NCBI GenBank assembly: GCA_964398885.1
Contig: CAYNOU010000003.1
Span: 6,981-70,980, forward strand
DNA: 64,000 bases
Reading direction: 5' to 3'
From: JAGMCF01 sp964398885
GTDB lineage: Bacteria; Cloacimonadota; Cloacimonadia; JGIOTU-2
Every line of letters begins with the position of its first letter. Positions within the stretch are counted from its first letter, which is position 1. Shown in pieces: positions 1 through 8,719 of this stretch. A program made the position numbers and the translations under genes. The notes beneath the pieces were generated by a model. It searched no databases, was not told where the DNA came from, and worked only from the letters and a program-made list of their open reading frames with translations.

Positions 1-785
1 TAATTTTTAAGTATAACAAATTTTGGAATAATAGCATAAAAAATTATCACTATTTTGGTGCAGAGCTAAAACAATATTTCAGCCGAAATTTTAATATTTC
101 ACTCAAATACCTTTATTTTCCACATATTTATATAAACCATTATAATAGCCTACTTGACGATGAAAATATTTATAGAAGATTTTCATATTCAAAGAATATT
201 TATCGTTCTGGTTTTAATTTAAAATTGATAGATTTAATTCATTTTGGGTATCAATTTGAATATTCACAGAATTATTATAACAAATATTTTGGTGAATATA
301 ATTCGGATAATTTTAAGCATACCTTTTCTATCACATCTTTTCCTTATGAGAATCTTATATTAAAGTTTAGATACTCTTACGAACAATCGTCTGCAAAGCC
401 AGATAAAGCTTATAATGATATTACAGGTATGAACGAAATCAGAGACCCATCTTATGAATCTGATGTTTATTATGGGTCTATCACTATTCCAATAAGAACT
501 TTTGATTTTGCAAAAGATTTAAGATTATTTACATCACTTGAATTTGAGAATAGATTTTTTCAATCTCAATATTCACAAACTATAGACCCATATCATTCTG
601 GGAGAAAGGATAACATATTCAGGTTTGAAACAAGTCTTATTTATCCTATATTTTACATTTTGGATTTAAAATGTTTTTACATGTATGAAACGAGAAATGT
701 TTCTTCACCTGCTGGTAGTGATGTGGAAGATGAGAAGGAATATTCTGTGAAGAAAGTTGGGTGCTCAATTGGTATTAAGTTTTAA
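1..785 (+). CDS. Outer-membrane beta-barrel protein, C-terminal part (5' truncated)
   Basis: The reading frame is open from base 3 at the window edge and ends at a TAA at 783-785, so only the last 260 or so residues are visible; the internal Met at 225 is not a plausible start. The sequence is rich in Tyr, Phe, Asn and Ser, with alternating polar and aromatic stretches (for example LKLIDLIHFGYQFEY) typical of outer-membrane beta strands. The chain ends in GCSIGIKF; a terminal Phe is the usual recognition signal for outer-membrane barrel assembly. The specific function cannot be told. No partner gene is visible because the upstream side is cut off. Confidence 0.6.
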   Translation, partial: IFKYNKFWNNSIKNYHYFGAELKQYFSRNFNISLKYLYFPHIYINHYNSLLDDENIYRRFSYSKNIYRSGFNLKLIDLIHFGYQFEYSQNYYNKYFGEYNSDNFKHTFSITSFPYENLILKFRYSYEQSSAKPDKAYNDITGMNEIRDPSYESDVYYGSITIPIRTFDFAKDLRLFTSLEFENRFFQSQYSQTIDPYHSGRKDNIFRFETSLIYPIFYILDLKCFYMYETRNVSSPAGSDVEDEKEYSVKKVGCSIGIKF

Positions 786-982
786 TGGATAGTCTCTCTA
801 TAGTTTGTTCGAGCATAATAATCAATTCATAAATTATAAAAATTAAGTTCAGAATATATAGGTGAACTTGAAAAAGTTTGGGAATTCTTGACAGAAATTG
901 AAGCAATTCTATCTTTAATAATTGAAATTGTAAAGTCATCATTTATTTATGTAATGATATTTTTAATAAGGAGATTAATAGT

Positions 983-1759
983 ATGGGAAGAAAACAGGAT
1001 GCGATAACAGAAATATTTAAGATATGTAAACAGAAAGGCAATTTTGTTTTCGATAATATGCTGGTAAAGCAAGTATGTAAAGAATATGGATTTGGGAATC
1101 CATTTGACGCAACAAAGCTTGACGATACTTCAAAATTTCCACAGATTTTGTTTGATGAAGACTATTTTATTTTGCATCTGGGGATGGGGAGACATAAGTT
1201 TGTTAAAGGAATAAAGAATGGTTTTCATTCTTTTGAAGAGATTGACAGCGATAATATCTTCGATTGGAAATATAGGAAAAGTATTCTAAATGAGTTTGAT
1301 ACAAGTGAATCAAATATATTATCCGTAGCAAGCAACCAGAGGATAATACATGATTTCCTTTACGAAGATATAGTAGCCAGTCCAAAGGTTTACAACGCGA
1401 GACGGACAAAGATGAATTTGTCCTATCGTGTTGCAGAAGAGGAAATTCAGGCACAGAATCTTCAAATGGAAATAGACTTAACGATGGAATTACGAGGAGT
1501 AATAACAATTTTTGAGGGGAAGAACGGTTTCCTTGAAGATTTTGCAGTTTATCAACTTTTTCATCCTTTCAAATATTACTCTGTGTTAAAGAGGAAAAAG
1601 AGATTGGATATAAAAATGATTACAAGTTGCTACATCTTAAGAAAGAGGGATAAAGGCACTTCTGTCCTTAGGTTATACAATTACACCTTTGAGGACGAAA
1701 ACGATATAAGTTCAATAAAATTGTTGAAGAATGCTCAATATAATCTTATGAAGAGGTAG
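983..1759 (+). CDS. Probable type II restriction endonuclease (PD-(D/E)xK)
   Basis: This 258-aa protein lies 4 bp upstream of a DNA methyltransferase, the usual layout of a type II restriction-modification pair. A catalytic-core-like stretch is visible at residues 165-180: Asp165, Glu169, then a hydrophobic strand GVITIFEGK that supplies Glu178 and Lys180. That order fits a PD-(D/E)xK nuclease, where acidic residues bind Mg2+ and Lys activates water. The rest of the chain shows no membrane segment or signal. A good ribosome-binding site (AAGGAG) lies about 9 bp before the ATG. The nuclease call rests on the motif and the neighbour; the cleavage site cannot be inferred. Confidence 0.7.
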   Translation: MGRKQDAITEIFKICKQKGNFVFDNMLVKQVCKEYGFGNPFDATKLDDTSKFPQILFDEDYFILHLGMGRHKFVKGIKNGFHSFEEIDSDNIFDWKYRKSILNEFDTSESNILSVASNQRIIHDFLYEDIVASPKVYNARRTKMNLSYRVAEEEIQAQNLQMEIDLTMELRGVITIFEGKNGFLEDFAVYQLFHPFKYYSVLKRKKRLDIKMITSCYILRKRDKGTSVLRLYNYTFEDENDISSIKLLKNAQYNLMKR

Positions 1760-1763
1760 CAAA

Positions 1764-2648
1764 ATGAATAATAACTCTAATATAAAAAAATATTTAGATC
1801 AGGTATTTTTAGAGGACATTATGAATCTCTTAAAAGAATTGCCTGACAAAAGTGTTGATATGATTAATGGGGACCCAGATTATAATGTTGGCATAAAGTA
1901 TGGTTATAAGTCTTATACAAAAAGTTTTGATGAGTATATTGAATGGTATGTTGAGTTGGCAAAAGAATCTCTGAGAGTATTAAAAGATACAGGGAATATG
2001 TTTTTAATAAATTATCCTAAACAGAACGCTTATTTAAGGGTAAAATATTTGGATAAAGTATGCTATGAGGTCTCCGATTATGTCTGGGCATACAATACTA
2101 ATGTTGGACACACCCCAAAGCGTTTTACAACAGCCCATAGAAGTATACTTCATTGTCGTAAAACAAAAAACAATAAATTTTACAAAGAGAATGTAGCAGT
2201 TCCTTATAAAAATCCTACAGATAAACGAATCTTGAAGAATTTAGCAAACGGTTCTAAAGGCAGGATGCCATACGACTGGTTCTATTTTGATTTAGTTAAA
2301 AATGTCAGTAAAGAGAAAACCTTTCATGTTTGCCAGATTCCACAAAAGCTTTCTGAAATGTTAATCAAATCTTGCACAATGCACAATGATATTGTTTTGG
2401 TACTTTTTGGTGGAAGTGGTTCTGAAATTGAAATATGTAAGAGTCTTCATAGACAATACATTTCTGCTGAAATCGATGAAAAATATTATAAACTAATTCT
2501 TGATAGACTAAATAAAGGTGGTATTGAAGAGAAGTATAGATTAAAGACGAAAAAATATGAAGTTGAAAATATCAGTGCCCAACCTACTTTTCTTGAAAAA
2601 CAAGCAAAATATTTAATAGATAAGCGACACAAAGACAGAAATAAATAG
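1764..2648 (+). CDS. Beta-class DNA methyltransferase (N6-adenine or N4-cytosine)
   Basis: This 294-aa enzyme should transfer methyl from S-adenosylmethionine to an exocyclic amine in DNA and protect the target of the adjacent nuclease. The catalytic motif IV comes early (residues 37-41) and the SAM-binding motif I comes late (LFGGSGSE near residue 215, followed by the acidic EID), which is the order of beta-class amino-methyltransferases. Motif IV reads DPDYN rather than the usual DPPYN, an unusual replacement of the second Pro by Asp. The gene starts 4 bp after the endonuclease stop, with GAGGTAG as ribosome-binding site, so the two are probably co-transcribed. Confidence 0.85.
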   Translation: MNNNSNIKKYLDQVFLEDIMNLLKELPDKSVDMINGDPDYNVGIKYGYKSYTKSFDEYIEWYVELAKESLRVLKDTGNMFLINYPKQNAYLRVKYLDKVCYEVSDYVWAYNTNVGHTPKRFTTAHRSILHCRKTKNNKFYKENVAVPYKNPTDKRILKNLANGSKGRMPYDWFYFDLVKNVSKEKTFHVCQIPQKLSEMLIKSCTMHNDIVLVLFGGSGSEIEICKSLHRQYISAEIDEKYYKLILDRLNKGGIEEKYRLKTKKYEVENISAQPTFLEKQAKYLIDKRHKDRNK

Positions 2649-2838
2649 AAAATTTTATTATGTAATACTACCTAAAGAGACTTAATTAACATCTTACTGT
2701 TGTACCAAACATCATTTAATAGACGTACAAAATAGTTACTACATTATGAAGAATATAAAATCCTATATTTACAAAAAACTTGACACATGAAAAATCTAAA
2801 AAAAAATAGAATAAAATAAATCTACAAAAGGAGTTATC

Positions 2839-4398
2839 ATGAAACAAAACATTATTATTTTGTTATTGTTATTAAGCATTCCCATTTCATTATTTGGTGG
2901 AGAATTCTTAATATCAGGTGGAGCTTTTAGCCATACTTATCCAGTTGTCTCTTTTGGGCATGAAAATTATCAAGTTACATGGGTAGATAAAAGAACTGGC
3001 TCATATAATTATGGCTTTTGGGGTAGAATGATTGATTCAAATGGTAATCTTGTTGGGGAAGAGAATGAGATTGTTGGGTCATATAGTAATCTTTCATTTA
3101 TGCCAGATATTGAAACCGATGGCACAAATTATTTGTTTGCTTGGACAAGATATAGAAGTTCATCTGGACCTGGTGATGTTTATGGAATACTAATATCCCA
3201 GACAGGAACACCGATTGGAACAAAATTTCGTATCTCATTAGGAAATACAATTAATGCAAGTTTCCCGAATATTGCATGGGATGGAACAAATTATCTTGTT
3301 GTGTGGCAGTTAGGCTTCCCAAGTCAAGACCCAATTATTCAGGGACAATTCATATCTTCAACTGGACTGTTGGTTGGTAATAATTTTACAATCAGACCTT
3401 CCAGTATTCCTTCAACCGCAAATCAAATATATCCTGCTGTTGCATTTAGTGGAACAAACTATTTAGTTGTCTGGGATGATGACAGAATCGATGGAGATGA
3501 TAGAAATATATATGGACAATTTGTTGGAACTGATGGTTCACTTATTGGTGACGGTTTCTCAATTTCAGTTGAAACAAATGACCAGATGTTAGTAGACCTT
3601 GCGTTTAGTGGCACAAATTTTCTTGCTGTTTGGAAAGACGGCAGATATGATGTTTATGATGAATCAATTTTTGGACAACTAATCTCACCAGATGGAACAT
3701 TAATAGGTGGTAACTTTGCAATTGGAGATACCTCTGTTGATGAAGAAAATTCATGGCCTTCAGTTGCATCCTCTGGAAATTCATTCCTTGTTTCCTGGGA
3801 CCAAGCAATAACAGTAAAAGACGAAACACAACCCTCTTTTTCAAAAAGACTAATGATGCAGCAAGCTGGTGTTGAATATACCAGACCCACTATTTGGTGG
3901 GATGTTTATGCACAAAAAGTAAGTCTTACTGGTGATTTGATTGATAATAATATACCCATTTGCACAGAAGTATATCACCAATCTGATTCTTATATTGCAT
4001 CTGATGGTGATGATTATCTTGTTGTTTGGGATGACTCAAGAAATGGTAATCAATATTCTGTTATTTATGGTTCTATAGTTGCTGATTCAATTCAAGTTAG
4101 TATTACTGAAGAAGTAAATAACAATTCAATTGATATCTTTGCAGAACCAAATCCTGCTACTACTGAATTATCAATCAAATATAACCTTACTAAACAAGAG
4201 AATGTTGAATTAAACATTTACAATATTAAAGGCGAAAAAATTAGAACAATTAATAATGGTTTCCAAAATGTTGGTTTTAACCAAATTCATTGGAATTTAA
4301 AGGATGATAACAACAATATCGTCCCCAATGGTGTTTATCTTTATCAAGTAAAAACTCGTGATTATATAAAAACCAGTAAGATAGTTGTAATAAGATAA
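2839..4398 (+). CDS. Secreted repeat protein with C-terminal sorting domain
   Basis: The 519-aa product starts with a clear signal peptide (MKQNIIILLLLLSIPISLFG). The body has about six repeats of roughly 60 residues built around a (D)GTNYLVVWxD core followed by IYGQxxxxxGxLIG, suggesting a beta-propeller or other all-beta surface fold. The last 85 or so residues are a FlgD/T9SS-like sorting domain: EPNPATTELSI, then NIYNIKGEKI, then NGVYLYQVK, ending SKIVVIR. Unlike the 13-27 kb paralogs, this domain carries no palindromic insertion in its loops. A strong ribosome-binding site (AAAAGGAG) precedes the ATG, and a long hairpin follows the stop. Ligand or enzymatic role is unknown. Confidence 0.8.
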   Translation: MKQNIIILLLLLSIPISLFGGEFLISGGAFSHTYPVVSFGHENYQVTWVDKRTGSYNYGFWGRMIDSNGNLVGEENEIVGSYSNLSFMPDIETDGTNYLFAWTRYRSSSGPGDVYGILISQTGTPIGTKFRISLGNTINASFPNIAWDGTNYLVVWQLGFPSQDPIIQGQFISSTGLLVGNNFTIRPSSIPSTANQIYPAVAFSGTNYLVVWDDDRIDGDDRNIYGQFVGTDGSLIGDGFSISVETNDQMLVDLAFSGTNFLAVWKDGRYDVYDESIFGQLISPDGTLIGGNFAIGDTSVDEENSWPSVASSGNSFLVSWDQAITVKDETQPSFSKRLMMQQAGVEYTRPTIWWDVYAQKVSLTGDLIDNNIPICTEVYHQSDSYIASDGDDYLVVWDDSRNGNQYSVIYGSIVADSIQVSITEEVNNNSIDIFAEPNPATTELSIKYNLTKQENVELNIYNIKGEKIRTINNGFQNVGFNQIHWNLKDDNNNIVPNGVYLYQVKTRDYIKTSKIVVIR

Positions 4399-4414
4399 AT
4401 AAAGTCCTTTTAAT

Positions 4415-4457
4415 AAAATAATGGCACATTGAAAATATTCTATGTGTCATTATTTTT
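4415..4457 (+). terminator. Hairpin terminator after the secreted repeat protein
   Basis: A 15-bp stem (4415-4429 pairing with 4442-4456, one G-T wobble, loop about 12 nt) starts 17 bp after the stop at 4398 and its right arm ends in a run of T. It extends to the first possible start (4458) of the next gene, which supports the later start at 4470. Confidence 0.7.
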
Positions 4458-4469
4458 ATGCTTATAAAT

Positions 4470-5453
4470 ATGAAACAGACAGCTTTAGCATTATTCTCTG
4501 GTGGATTAGATAGTATATTAGCGGTAAGAATTATCCAAAAACTTGAAATAACGATTATCCCGGTTTGCTTTTCATCACCTTTTTTTGATTGTAAGAAAGC
4601 AGAGAAATCCGCAGAAATGCTTGGATTGAAATCGCAAATCAGAGAATTGGGAGAGGAATATTTAAACATCATTAAAAATCCTAAATATGGATATGGAAAA
4701 CACCTTAATCCCTGTATTGACTGCCATGCATTTATGTATCATAAATTGGGTGAGATGATGCCAGAATTTAAAGCCAATTTTCTGATTTCTGGCGAGGTTT
4801 TAGGACAGCGACCAAAATCACAATCCATTACTGGACTGAATACTGTCGCTAACCATAGTGGATATAAAGATTTTATTGTTAGACCTCTTTGCCAAAAACT
4901 TCTTCAAGATACAAAACCTATTAGGGAAGGCTGGATTGACAAAGAGGAATTATATGATATTCAAGGTAAAAGTAGAAAAAGACAGATGGAATTGGTAAAA
5001 GAATTTAAAATTAGAGATTATCCATCACCTGCAGGTGGTTGTTTGCTTACTGATAAAGGATATTGTAAAAGATTGCAGGATTTGATTGATTATGATATGT
5101 ATGATTTAAGATTTATCAAATTTTTAAATATTGGGCGACATTTCCGAATTTCAAAAAATACCAAACTCATATTAGGTCGCAAAAAAAGTGATAATGAAAA
5201 ACTAAATAATTTTATTACTGATGATTTAATAACTCTAGGAGCTGAAAATTTTCCGGGACCTCTTGGGGTGATAAATTGTAAAAAAGAGTTGAACATTGAC
5301 GAAATTAAATTATCTGCCCAAATTCTCTTAAGGTATATAACAAAGATTAAAAGCAAAAGTAATGTGAGAATTAGCATGGGAAAAGTTCAGAATAAAGTAA
5401 TAAAGGTAGAAAAGTTGCAATCTGGATTGGAGAAGAAATATTTGATAAATTAG
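4470..5453 (+). CDS. PP-loop ATPase, tRNA thiolation-like (MnmA/ThiI-related)
   Basis: The N-terminus carries the PP-loop LALFSGGLDSILA that binds ATP in enzymes adenylating tRNA or sulfur carriers. Two Cys sit in NPCIDCHAF (near residues 85-88 of the ATG at 4470) and a third in AGGCLLTDKGYC, as in sulfur-handling members. The length (327 aa) and the C-terminal half match a family usually annotated as tRNA 2-thiouridine synthase-like (DUF814-type), distinct from canonical MnmA. I prefer the start at 4470 (MKQTALALF) over 4458 because the upstream terminator hairpin reaches 4457; neither start has a clear ribosome-binding site. The exact tRNA position is unknown. Confidence 0.65.
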   Translation: MKQTALALFSGGLDSILAVRIIQKLEITIIPVCFSSPFFDCKKAEKSAEMLGLKSQIRELGEEYLNIIKNPKYGYGKHLNPCIDCHAFMYHKLGEMMPEFKANFLISGEVLGQRPKSQSITGLNTVANHSGYKDFIVRPLCQKLLQDTKPIREGWIDKEELYDIQGKSRKRQMELVKEFKIRDYPSPAGGCLLTDKGYCKRLQDLIDYDMYDLRFIKFLNIGRHFRISKNTKLILGRKKSDNEKLNNFITDDLITLGAENFPGPLGVINCKKELNIDEIKLSAQILLRYITKIKSKSNVRISMGKVQNKVIKVEKLQSGLEKKYLIN

Positions 5454-5559
5454 AATTTAAGGCTTGTAAAACTTTAGACCCTCATAAAAGAAGCGAATTT
5501 CTTGACAAATTTATTGCATATATTCAAGTTTTTATTAAAATTCTTAACAAGAAAGTCAA

Positions 5560-5871
5560 ATGCACATAGATGATATTATTGAAGCTATCCGAACTAATAG
5601 AATTCGGATTACTGACCATGCTGATGAAGAAGCTCATGCTGATAATCTTACTTTTGAAGAAATTTTCTTTTCTGTAATCCAAGGAGAAATCATTGAGGAT
5701 TATCCAAACGATAGACCCTATCCAAGCTGTCTAATATTTGGTCAGAATTTCAGTGGAGAACCAATCCACAGTGTTTGGGCATATAATGAAGAAAATAAAT
5801 GGACTGTATTAATTACTGTTTATAGACCTGACCCAAACAGATGGATTAATTGGCGGGAAAGGAGAAAATAA
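5560..5871 (+). CDS. DUF4258 family protein, probable toxin
   Basis: A 103-aa protein with the DUF4258 pattern: an N-terminal helix (MHIDDIIEAI) leading to RITDHADEEA, then IEDYPNDRPYPSCLIFG and a C-terminal strand pair ending ITVYRPDPNRWI. DUF4258 proteins are often found as RelE-like putative toxins next to a YgiT-type zinc-finger protein, and that neighbour follows after a single base (5873). The pairing is therefore the main evidence for a toxin-antitoxin role; the RNase activity is inferred. A TTGACA box lies at 5502-5507, but no convincing -10 is spaced correctly. Confidence 0.7.
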   Translation: MHIDDIIEAIRTNRIRITDHADEEAHADNLTFEEIFFSVIQGEIIEDYPNDRPYPSCLIFGQNFSGEPIHSVWAYNEENKWTVLITVYRPDPNRWINWRERRK

Positions 5872-5872
5872 T

Positions 5873-6115
5873 ATGATGCCTTTTAATAAATGTCCTGTAT
5901 GTGGTGGTGAATTGGTAGAGAGAGAGGTCGAGAAACTTGTCCGGGGTGGCAATAATATTGCTGTGATTAAAGTTAAGGCAGAGGTTTGCCTTCATTGTGG
6001 TGAACGCCTTTATTCCCAGGAAACGGTTAAGCAATTTGAAGAAATTAGAGCAAAATTAGAGCGACAAGAAGTAAAAAACTTTCAACTCTTAGGACAATCT
6101 TTCAAAGTAGCATAA
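5873..6115 (+). CDS. YgiT-type zinc-finger protein, probable antitoxin
   Basis: This 80-aa protein has two CxxC knuckles, CPVCGG near residue 8 and CLHCGE near residue 42, the metal-binding pattern of YgiT/MqsA N-terminal domains. The C-terminal helix (QFEEIRAKLERQEV) probably dimerises or binds the toxin; there is no full HTH domain as in MqsA, so autoregulation may be weak or absent. It follows the DUF4258 gene by one base, with GGAAAGGAG as ribosome-binding site inside the end of the upstream gene, which implies translational coupling. Confidence 0.75.
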   Translation: MMPFNKCPVCGGELVEREVEKLVRGGNNIAVIKVKAEVCLHCGERLYSQETVKQFEEIRAKLERQEVKNFQLLGQSFKVA

Positions 6116-6151
6116 CAAAAATATTATACAAATGATTTACATTTTGTAATG

Positions 6152-6167
6152 TCCCGATATATCGGGA
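6152..6167. terminator. Perfect TCCCGAT-type palindrome between convergent genes
   Basis: TCCCGATATATCGGGA is a perfect 16-bp palindrome placed between the converging antitoxin and maf genes, so it could terminate both. It belongs to the TCCCGAT/ATCGGGA family that recurs across the window. Confidence 0.5.
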
Positions 6168-6182
6168 TCCTCATTTACCCCC

Positions 6183-6764
6183 TCAATCGGGGATGATTGA
6201 TTTGCACATTTTATAAAATAGAGGAATTGGAAAACCCATTACATTAAAATAGCAACCTTCAATTTTATTTATAAACTGGCTTCCAAATCCTTGAATTCCA
6301 TAAGCCCCTGCTTTGTCCATCGGTTCATTTGTATTTAAATATTCTTCTATATCAGGTTCTGAGATTTTGTTGAAACATATCTTTGTCCTTTCTATATCTG
6401 ATATTTTATCCCTTCTTATACATATTGAAATACCACTTAATACAATATGACAATTCCCGGAAAGGTTTTGTAAAAATTTTTTAGCTTCTTTGCGATTTTT
6501 CGGTTTCCTTAATATTTTATTATCAATTAATACAATAGTATCAACGCCGATTACAAAAGAATCTGGATGTGTTTTAAAAACTTTGTCTGCTTTTTTCATT
6601 GAATAATGAAGGACAAAATCTTCAGGAGACATTCCATTTTCAACTTCCTCAATATCTGAAGATATTTGACGGAATTTAAGACCAATTTGATGGAGAAGAA
6701 ATGCTCGTCTTGGAGATTTTGAAGCCAGAATTATATCTTCGTTTCTTAATAAATTATGAAGCAT
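6183..6764 (-). CDS. maf: Maf-like nucleotide pyrophosphatase
   Basis: The 193-aa protein has the Maf/HAM1-fold signature near its start (ILASKSPRRAFLLHQIG), then FVIGVDTIVLIDNKIL and AGAYGIQGFGSQFI near the end. Maf proteins hydrolyse non-canonical or modified nucleoside triphosphates (dTTP/UTP or m7GTP class) to monophosphates and act as house-cleaning enzymes. The length is normal. The gene converges on the toxin-antitoxin pair and is followed on its own strand by the palindrome at 6152. Substrate class cannot be assigned with certainty. Confidence 0.9.
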   Translation of the reverse strand: MLHNLLRNEDIILASKSPRRAFLLHQIGLKFRQISSDIEEVENGMSPEDFVLHYSMKKADKVFKTHPDSFVIGVDTIVLIDNKILRKPKNRKEAKKFLQNLSGNCHIVLSGISICIRRDKISDIERTKICFNKISEPDIEEYLNTNEPMDKAGAYGIQGFGSQFINKIEGCYFNVMGFPIPLFYKMCKSIIPD

Positions 6765-6810
6765 TTATTATTATCTGGGTTTGTAACTAATTTACTAATT
6801 TACCAATTTA

Positions 6811-6910
6811 CCCCGTTAGATAATTTATAAGAAAATTTATAACTCTTTTTTATATCCACCAATTGGCTGATAGTATAATATTTATATAAAAACATAAATA
6901 TCTAACGGGG
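6811..6910. repeat. 100-bp element with 12-bp perfect terminal inverted repeats
   Basis: CCCCGTTAGATA at 6811-6822 is exactly inverted at 6899-6910. The interior is AT-rich and non-coding. Both flanks contain degenerate direct repeats of the type CTAATTTAC. It looks like a small non-autonomous element or a large hairpin between maf and proS. Confidence 0.5.
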
Positions 6911-6929
6911 TGAACTAATTCAACTAATT

Positions 6930-6959
6930 TCCGCCAAAGGCGGATCCGCCTTCGGCGGA
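6930..6959. repeat. Tandem TCCGCC/GGCGGA double palindrome
   Basis: Two adjacent hairpins, each TCCGCC-3 nt-GGCGGA, joined head to tail over a shared GGATCC. The same double module occurs at 33968-34003 and 37086-37121, and a diverged copy at about 22755-22783. It sits just past the proS stop and may act as its terminator. Confidence 0.75.
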
Positions 6960-6967
6960 CAACCAGT

Positions 6968-8719
6968 TTAACCAATTAACTTATCTATAATTTCCTTTAG
7001 AGTCTTTTCTATTTCTTCAAAATTGCAAATTATCCTTTCTCCAGTTTTTCTAATTTTGAACTCAACCTTTTTATATTTGAAATTTTTCTGACCAACAATT
7101 ATCTGGATTGGTATTCCAATCAAATCTGCTTCTTTGAATTTGATACCAGGGCTTACATCTCTGTCATCAAAAAGAATCTCAATATTAATATTTTGAATTT
7201 TTTGATAAAGGGTATCACAAAATTTTGTTATCTTTTTATCTTCAGTGGTGAGATTTATCAATTCCACTTGATACGGAGCGATTGAAATAGGCCAGATAAT
7301 GCCATCCTTGTCATAGTTTTGTTCAATTGCAGCAGCCATTGTGCGAGTAATTCCTATTCCGTAACAACCCATTTGATAGGGGATAGCATCTCCATTTTCC
7401 GCTGTATAAGTAGCATTCATTGCTTTGCTGTATTTATCTCCGAGTTGGAATATTTGTCCCACTTCAATGCCACGAAAGGATGTCATAGGTTTGCCACACT
7501 TAGGACAGGGATCACCTTCTTTTGCAAGGATGAAATCAGAATATTCTGTAATATTTGCATCTCTTTCAAGGTTTACATTTTTGTAGTGATAATCTTTTTC
7601 ATCAGCACCAGCAACCATATTCCTCATTTCTTTTAGATTTATATCAGCATAAATTTGAATATTTTTTTTGCCAACTGGACCGACAAAGCCAGCAGTAGAA
7701 CTTGTAAACCTTGCTATTTCCTCTTCTGTAGCAAATTCCAATTCTGTAGATTTTTCGTCCTTCGTCCCGATTATATCGGGACTACGGAGAATGGATAAGA
7801 AATTTGCAACTTTTACATTGTTGATTTCTCTATCACCTCGTATTAGAATAGCGACAAATTTATCATTAGATTTATATATGATTGTTTTAAGAAGTTGTTT
7901 TTTATCAATCTTAAGAAATTTACTGACTTCATCTGCTGATTTCTTATTTGGAGTGTGAACTTTTTCAAGATTTTTCATTTCTTCGTTTGAATTATTTTTC
8001 AAAGGAGCAATTTTGCAATTTTCTCTTGTTGCCGCATATCCACATTTACAGTGCAACACCTCTGATTCACCAGTTTCAGCCAGAACCATAAATTCATGAG
8101 AAAGCGACCCCCCAATTGGACCAACATCAGCTTCAACAGCAACAGTTTTTAAACCACATCTTTCAAAAATTCGTGTATAGGCTTTGTGCATTTCATCATA
8201 AGTTTTTAGCAAGCATTCTTTATCCTTATGAAAACTATACGCATCCTTCATAATGAATTCACGAGCACGCATTACTCCAAAGCGAGGGCGGATTTCGTCA
8301 CGAAACTTCGTCTGAATTTGATATAAATTTATAGGTAATTCTTTATAAGATTTTATTTCGTTTTTTGCGAGAATAGTAATTACTTCCTCATGCGTGGGTC
8401 CAAGAGCGAATTCTCGGTTATGTCTATCTCTCATTCGCATCAATTCAGGTCCATAAACATCCCATCTACCAGATTGTTTCCATATTTCCTTTGGATGTAA
8501 AACTGGCATAAGTATCTCTTCACAACCAATCTTATTGAGTTCTTCTCTGACAATACTTTCAATTTTGTTTATAACTCTTTTTGTTAATGGTAAATAGGAG
8601 TATATTCCAGAACCCAATTTCCTTAACATCCCACTGCGAATCATAAGTCTGTGACTGGGAATTTCAGCCTCTGCAGGAATCTCTTTAAGTGTAGGAATAA
8701 ATGCTTTGGAAAATCGCAT
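6968..8719 (-). CDS. proS: Prolyl-tRNA synthetase
   Basis: Class II aminoacyl-tRNA synthetase that charges tRNA-Pro. The start MRFSKAFIPTLKEIPAEAEI is the canonical ProS beginning and has GGAGG 5 bp upstream, so I take 8719 rather than the longer frame to 8749. Motif 2 (FRDEIRPRFGVMRAREFIMKD), motif 3 (GCYGIGITRTMAAAIEQ) and the C-terminal anticodon-binding domain (VELINL to KLIG) are visible, as is the YbaK-like editing insertion between motifs 2 and 3 typical of bacterial-type ProS. An extra stretch (SPDIIGT, about residue 313-319) in that insertion is encoded by a TCCCGAT-type palindrome at 7764-7782. Confidence 0.96.
   Translation of the reverse strand: MRFSKAFIPTLKEIPAEAEIPSHRLMIRSGMLRKLGSGIYSYLPLTKRVINKIESIVREELNKIGCEEILMPVLHPKEIWKQSGRWDVYGPELMRMRDRHNREFALGPTHEEVITILAKNEIKSYKELPINLYQIQTKFRDEIRPRFGVMRAREFIMKDAYSFHKDKECLLKTYDEMHKAYTRIFERCGLKTVAVEADVGPIGGSLSHEFMVLAETGESEVLHCKCGYAATRENCKIAPLKNNSNEEMKNLEKVHTPNKKSADEVSKFLKIDKKQLLKTIIYKSNDKFVAILIRGDREINNVKVANFLSILRSPDIIGTKDEKSTELEFATEEEIARFTSSTAGFVGPVGKKNIQIYADINLKEMRNMVAGADEKDYHYKNVNLERDANITEYSDFILAKEGDPCPKCGKPMTSFRGIEVGQIFQLGDKYSKAMNATYTAENGDAIPYQMGCYGIGITRTMAAAIEQNYDKDGIIWPISIAPYQVELINLTTEDKKITKFCDTLYQKIQNINIEILFDDRDVSPGIKFKEADLIGIPIQIIVGQKNFKYKKVEFKIRKTGERIICNFEEIEKTLKEIIDKLIG
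7758..7790. repeat. Palindromic element inserted in frame within proS
   Basis: The core GTCCCGATTATATCGGGAC (7764-7782) is nearly self-complementary, and the flanking CGT/ACG continues the symmetry. It lies wholly inside the proS reading frame and adds residues around SPDIIGT in the editing-domain region without breaking the frame. Confidence 0.8.

Noticed and set aside
800..982. Short helical-looking frame (GELEKVWEFLTEIEAILSL) before the restriction gene
   Set aside because: No start codon or ribosome-binding site fits it, and it runs into the real gene in another frame.
888..5507. TTGACA boxes at 888, 2780 and 5502 as full promoters
   Set aside because: No reasonable -10 hexamer lies 16-18 nt downstream in any of them; in such AT-rich DNA the box alone is weak evidence.
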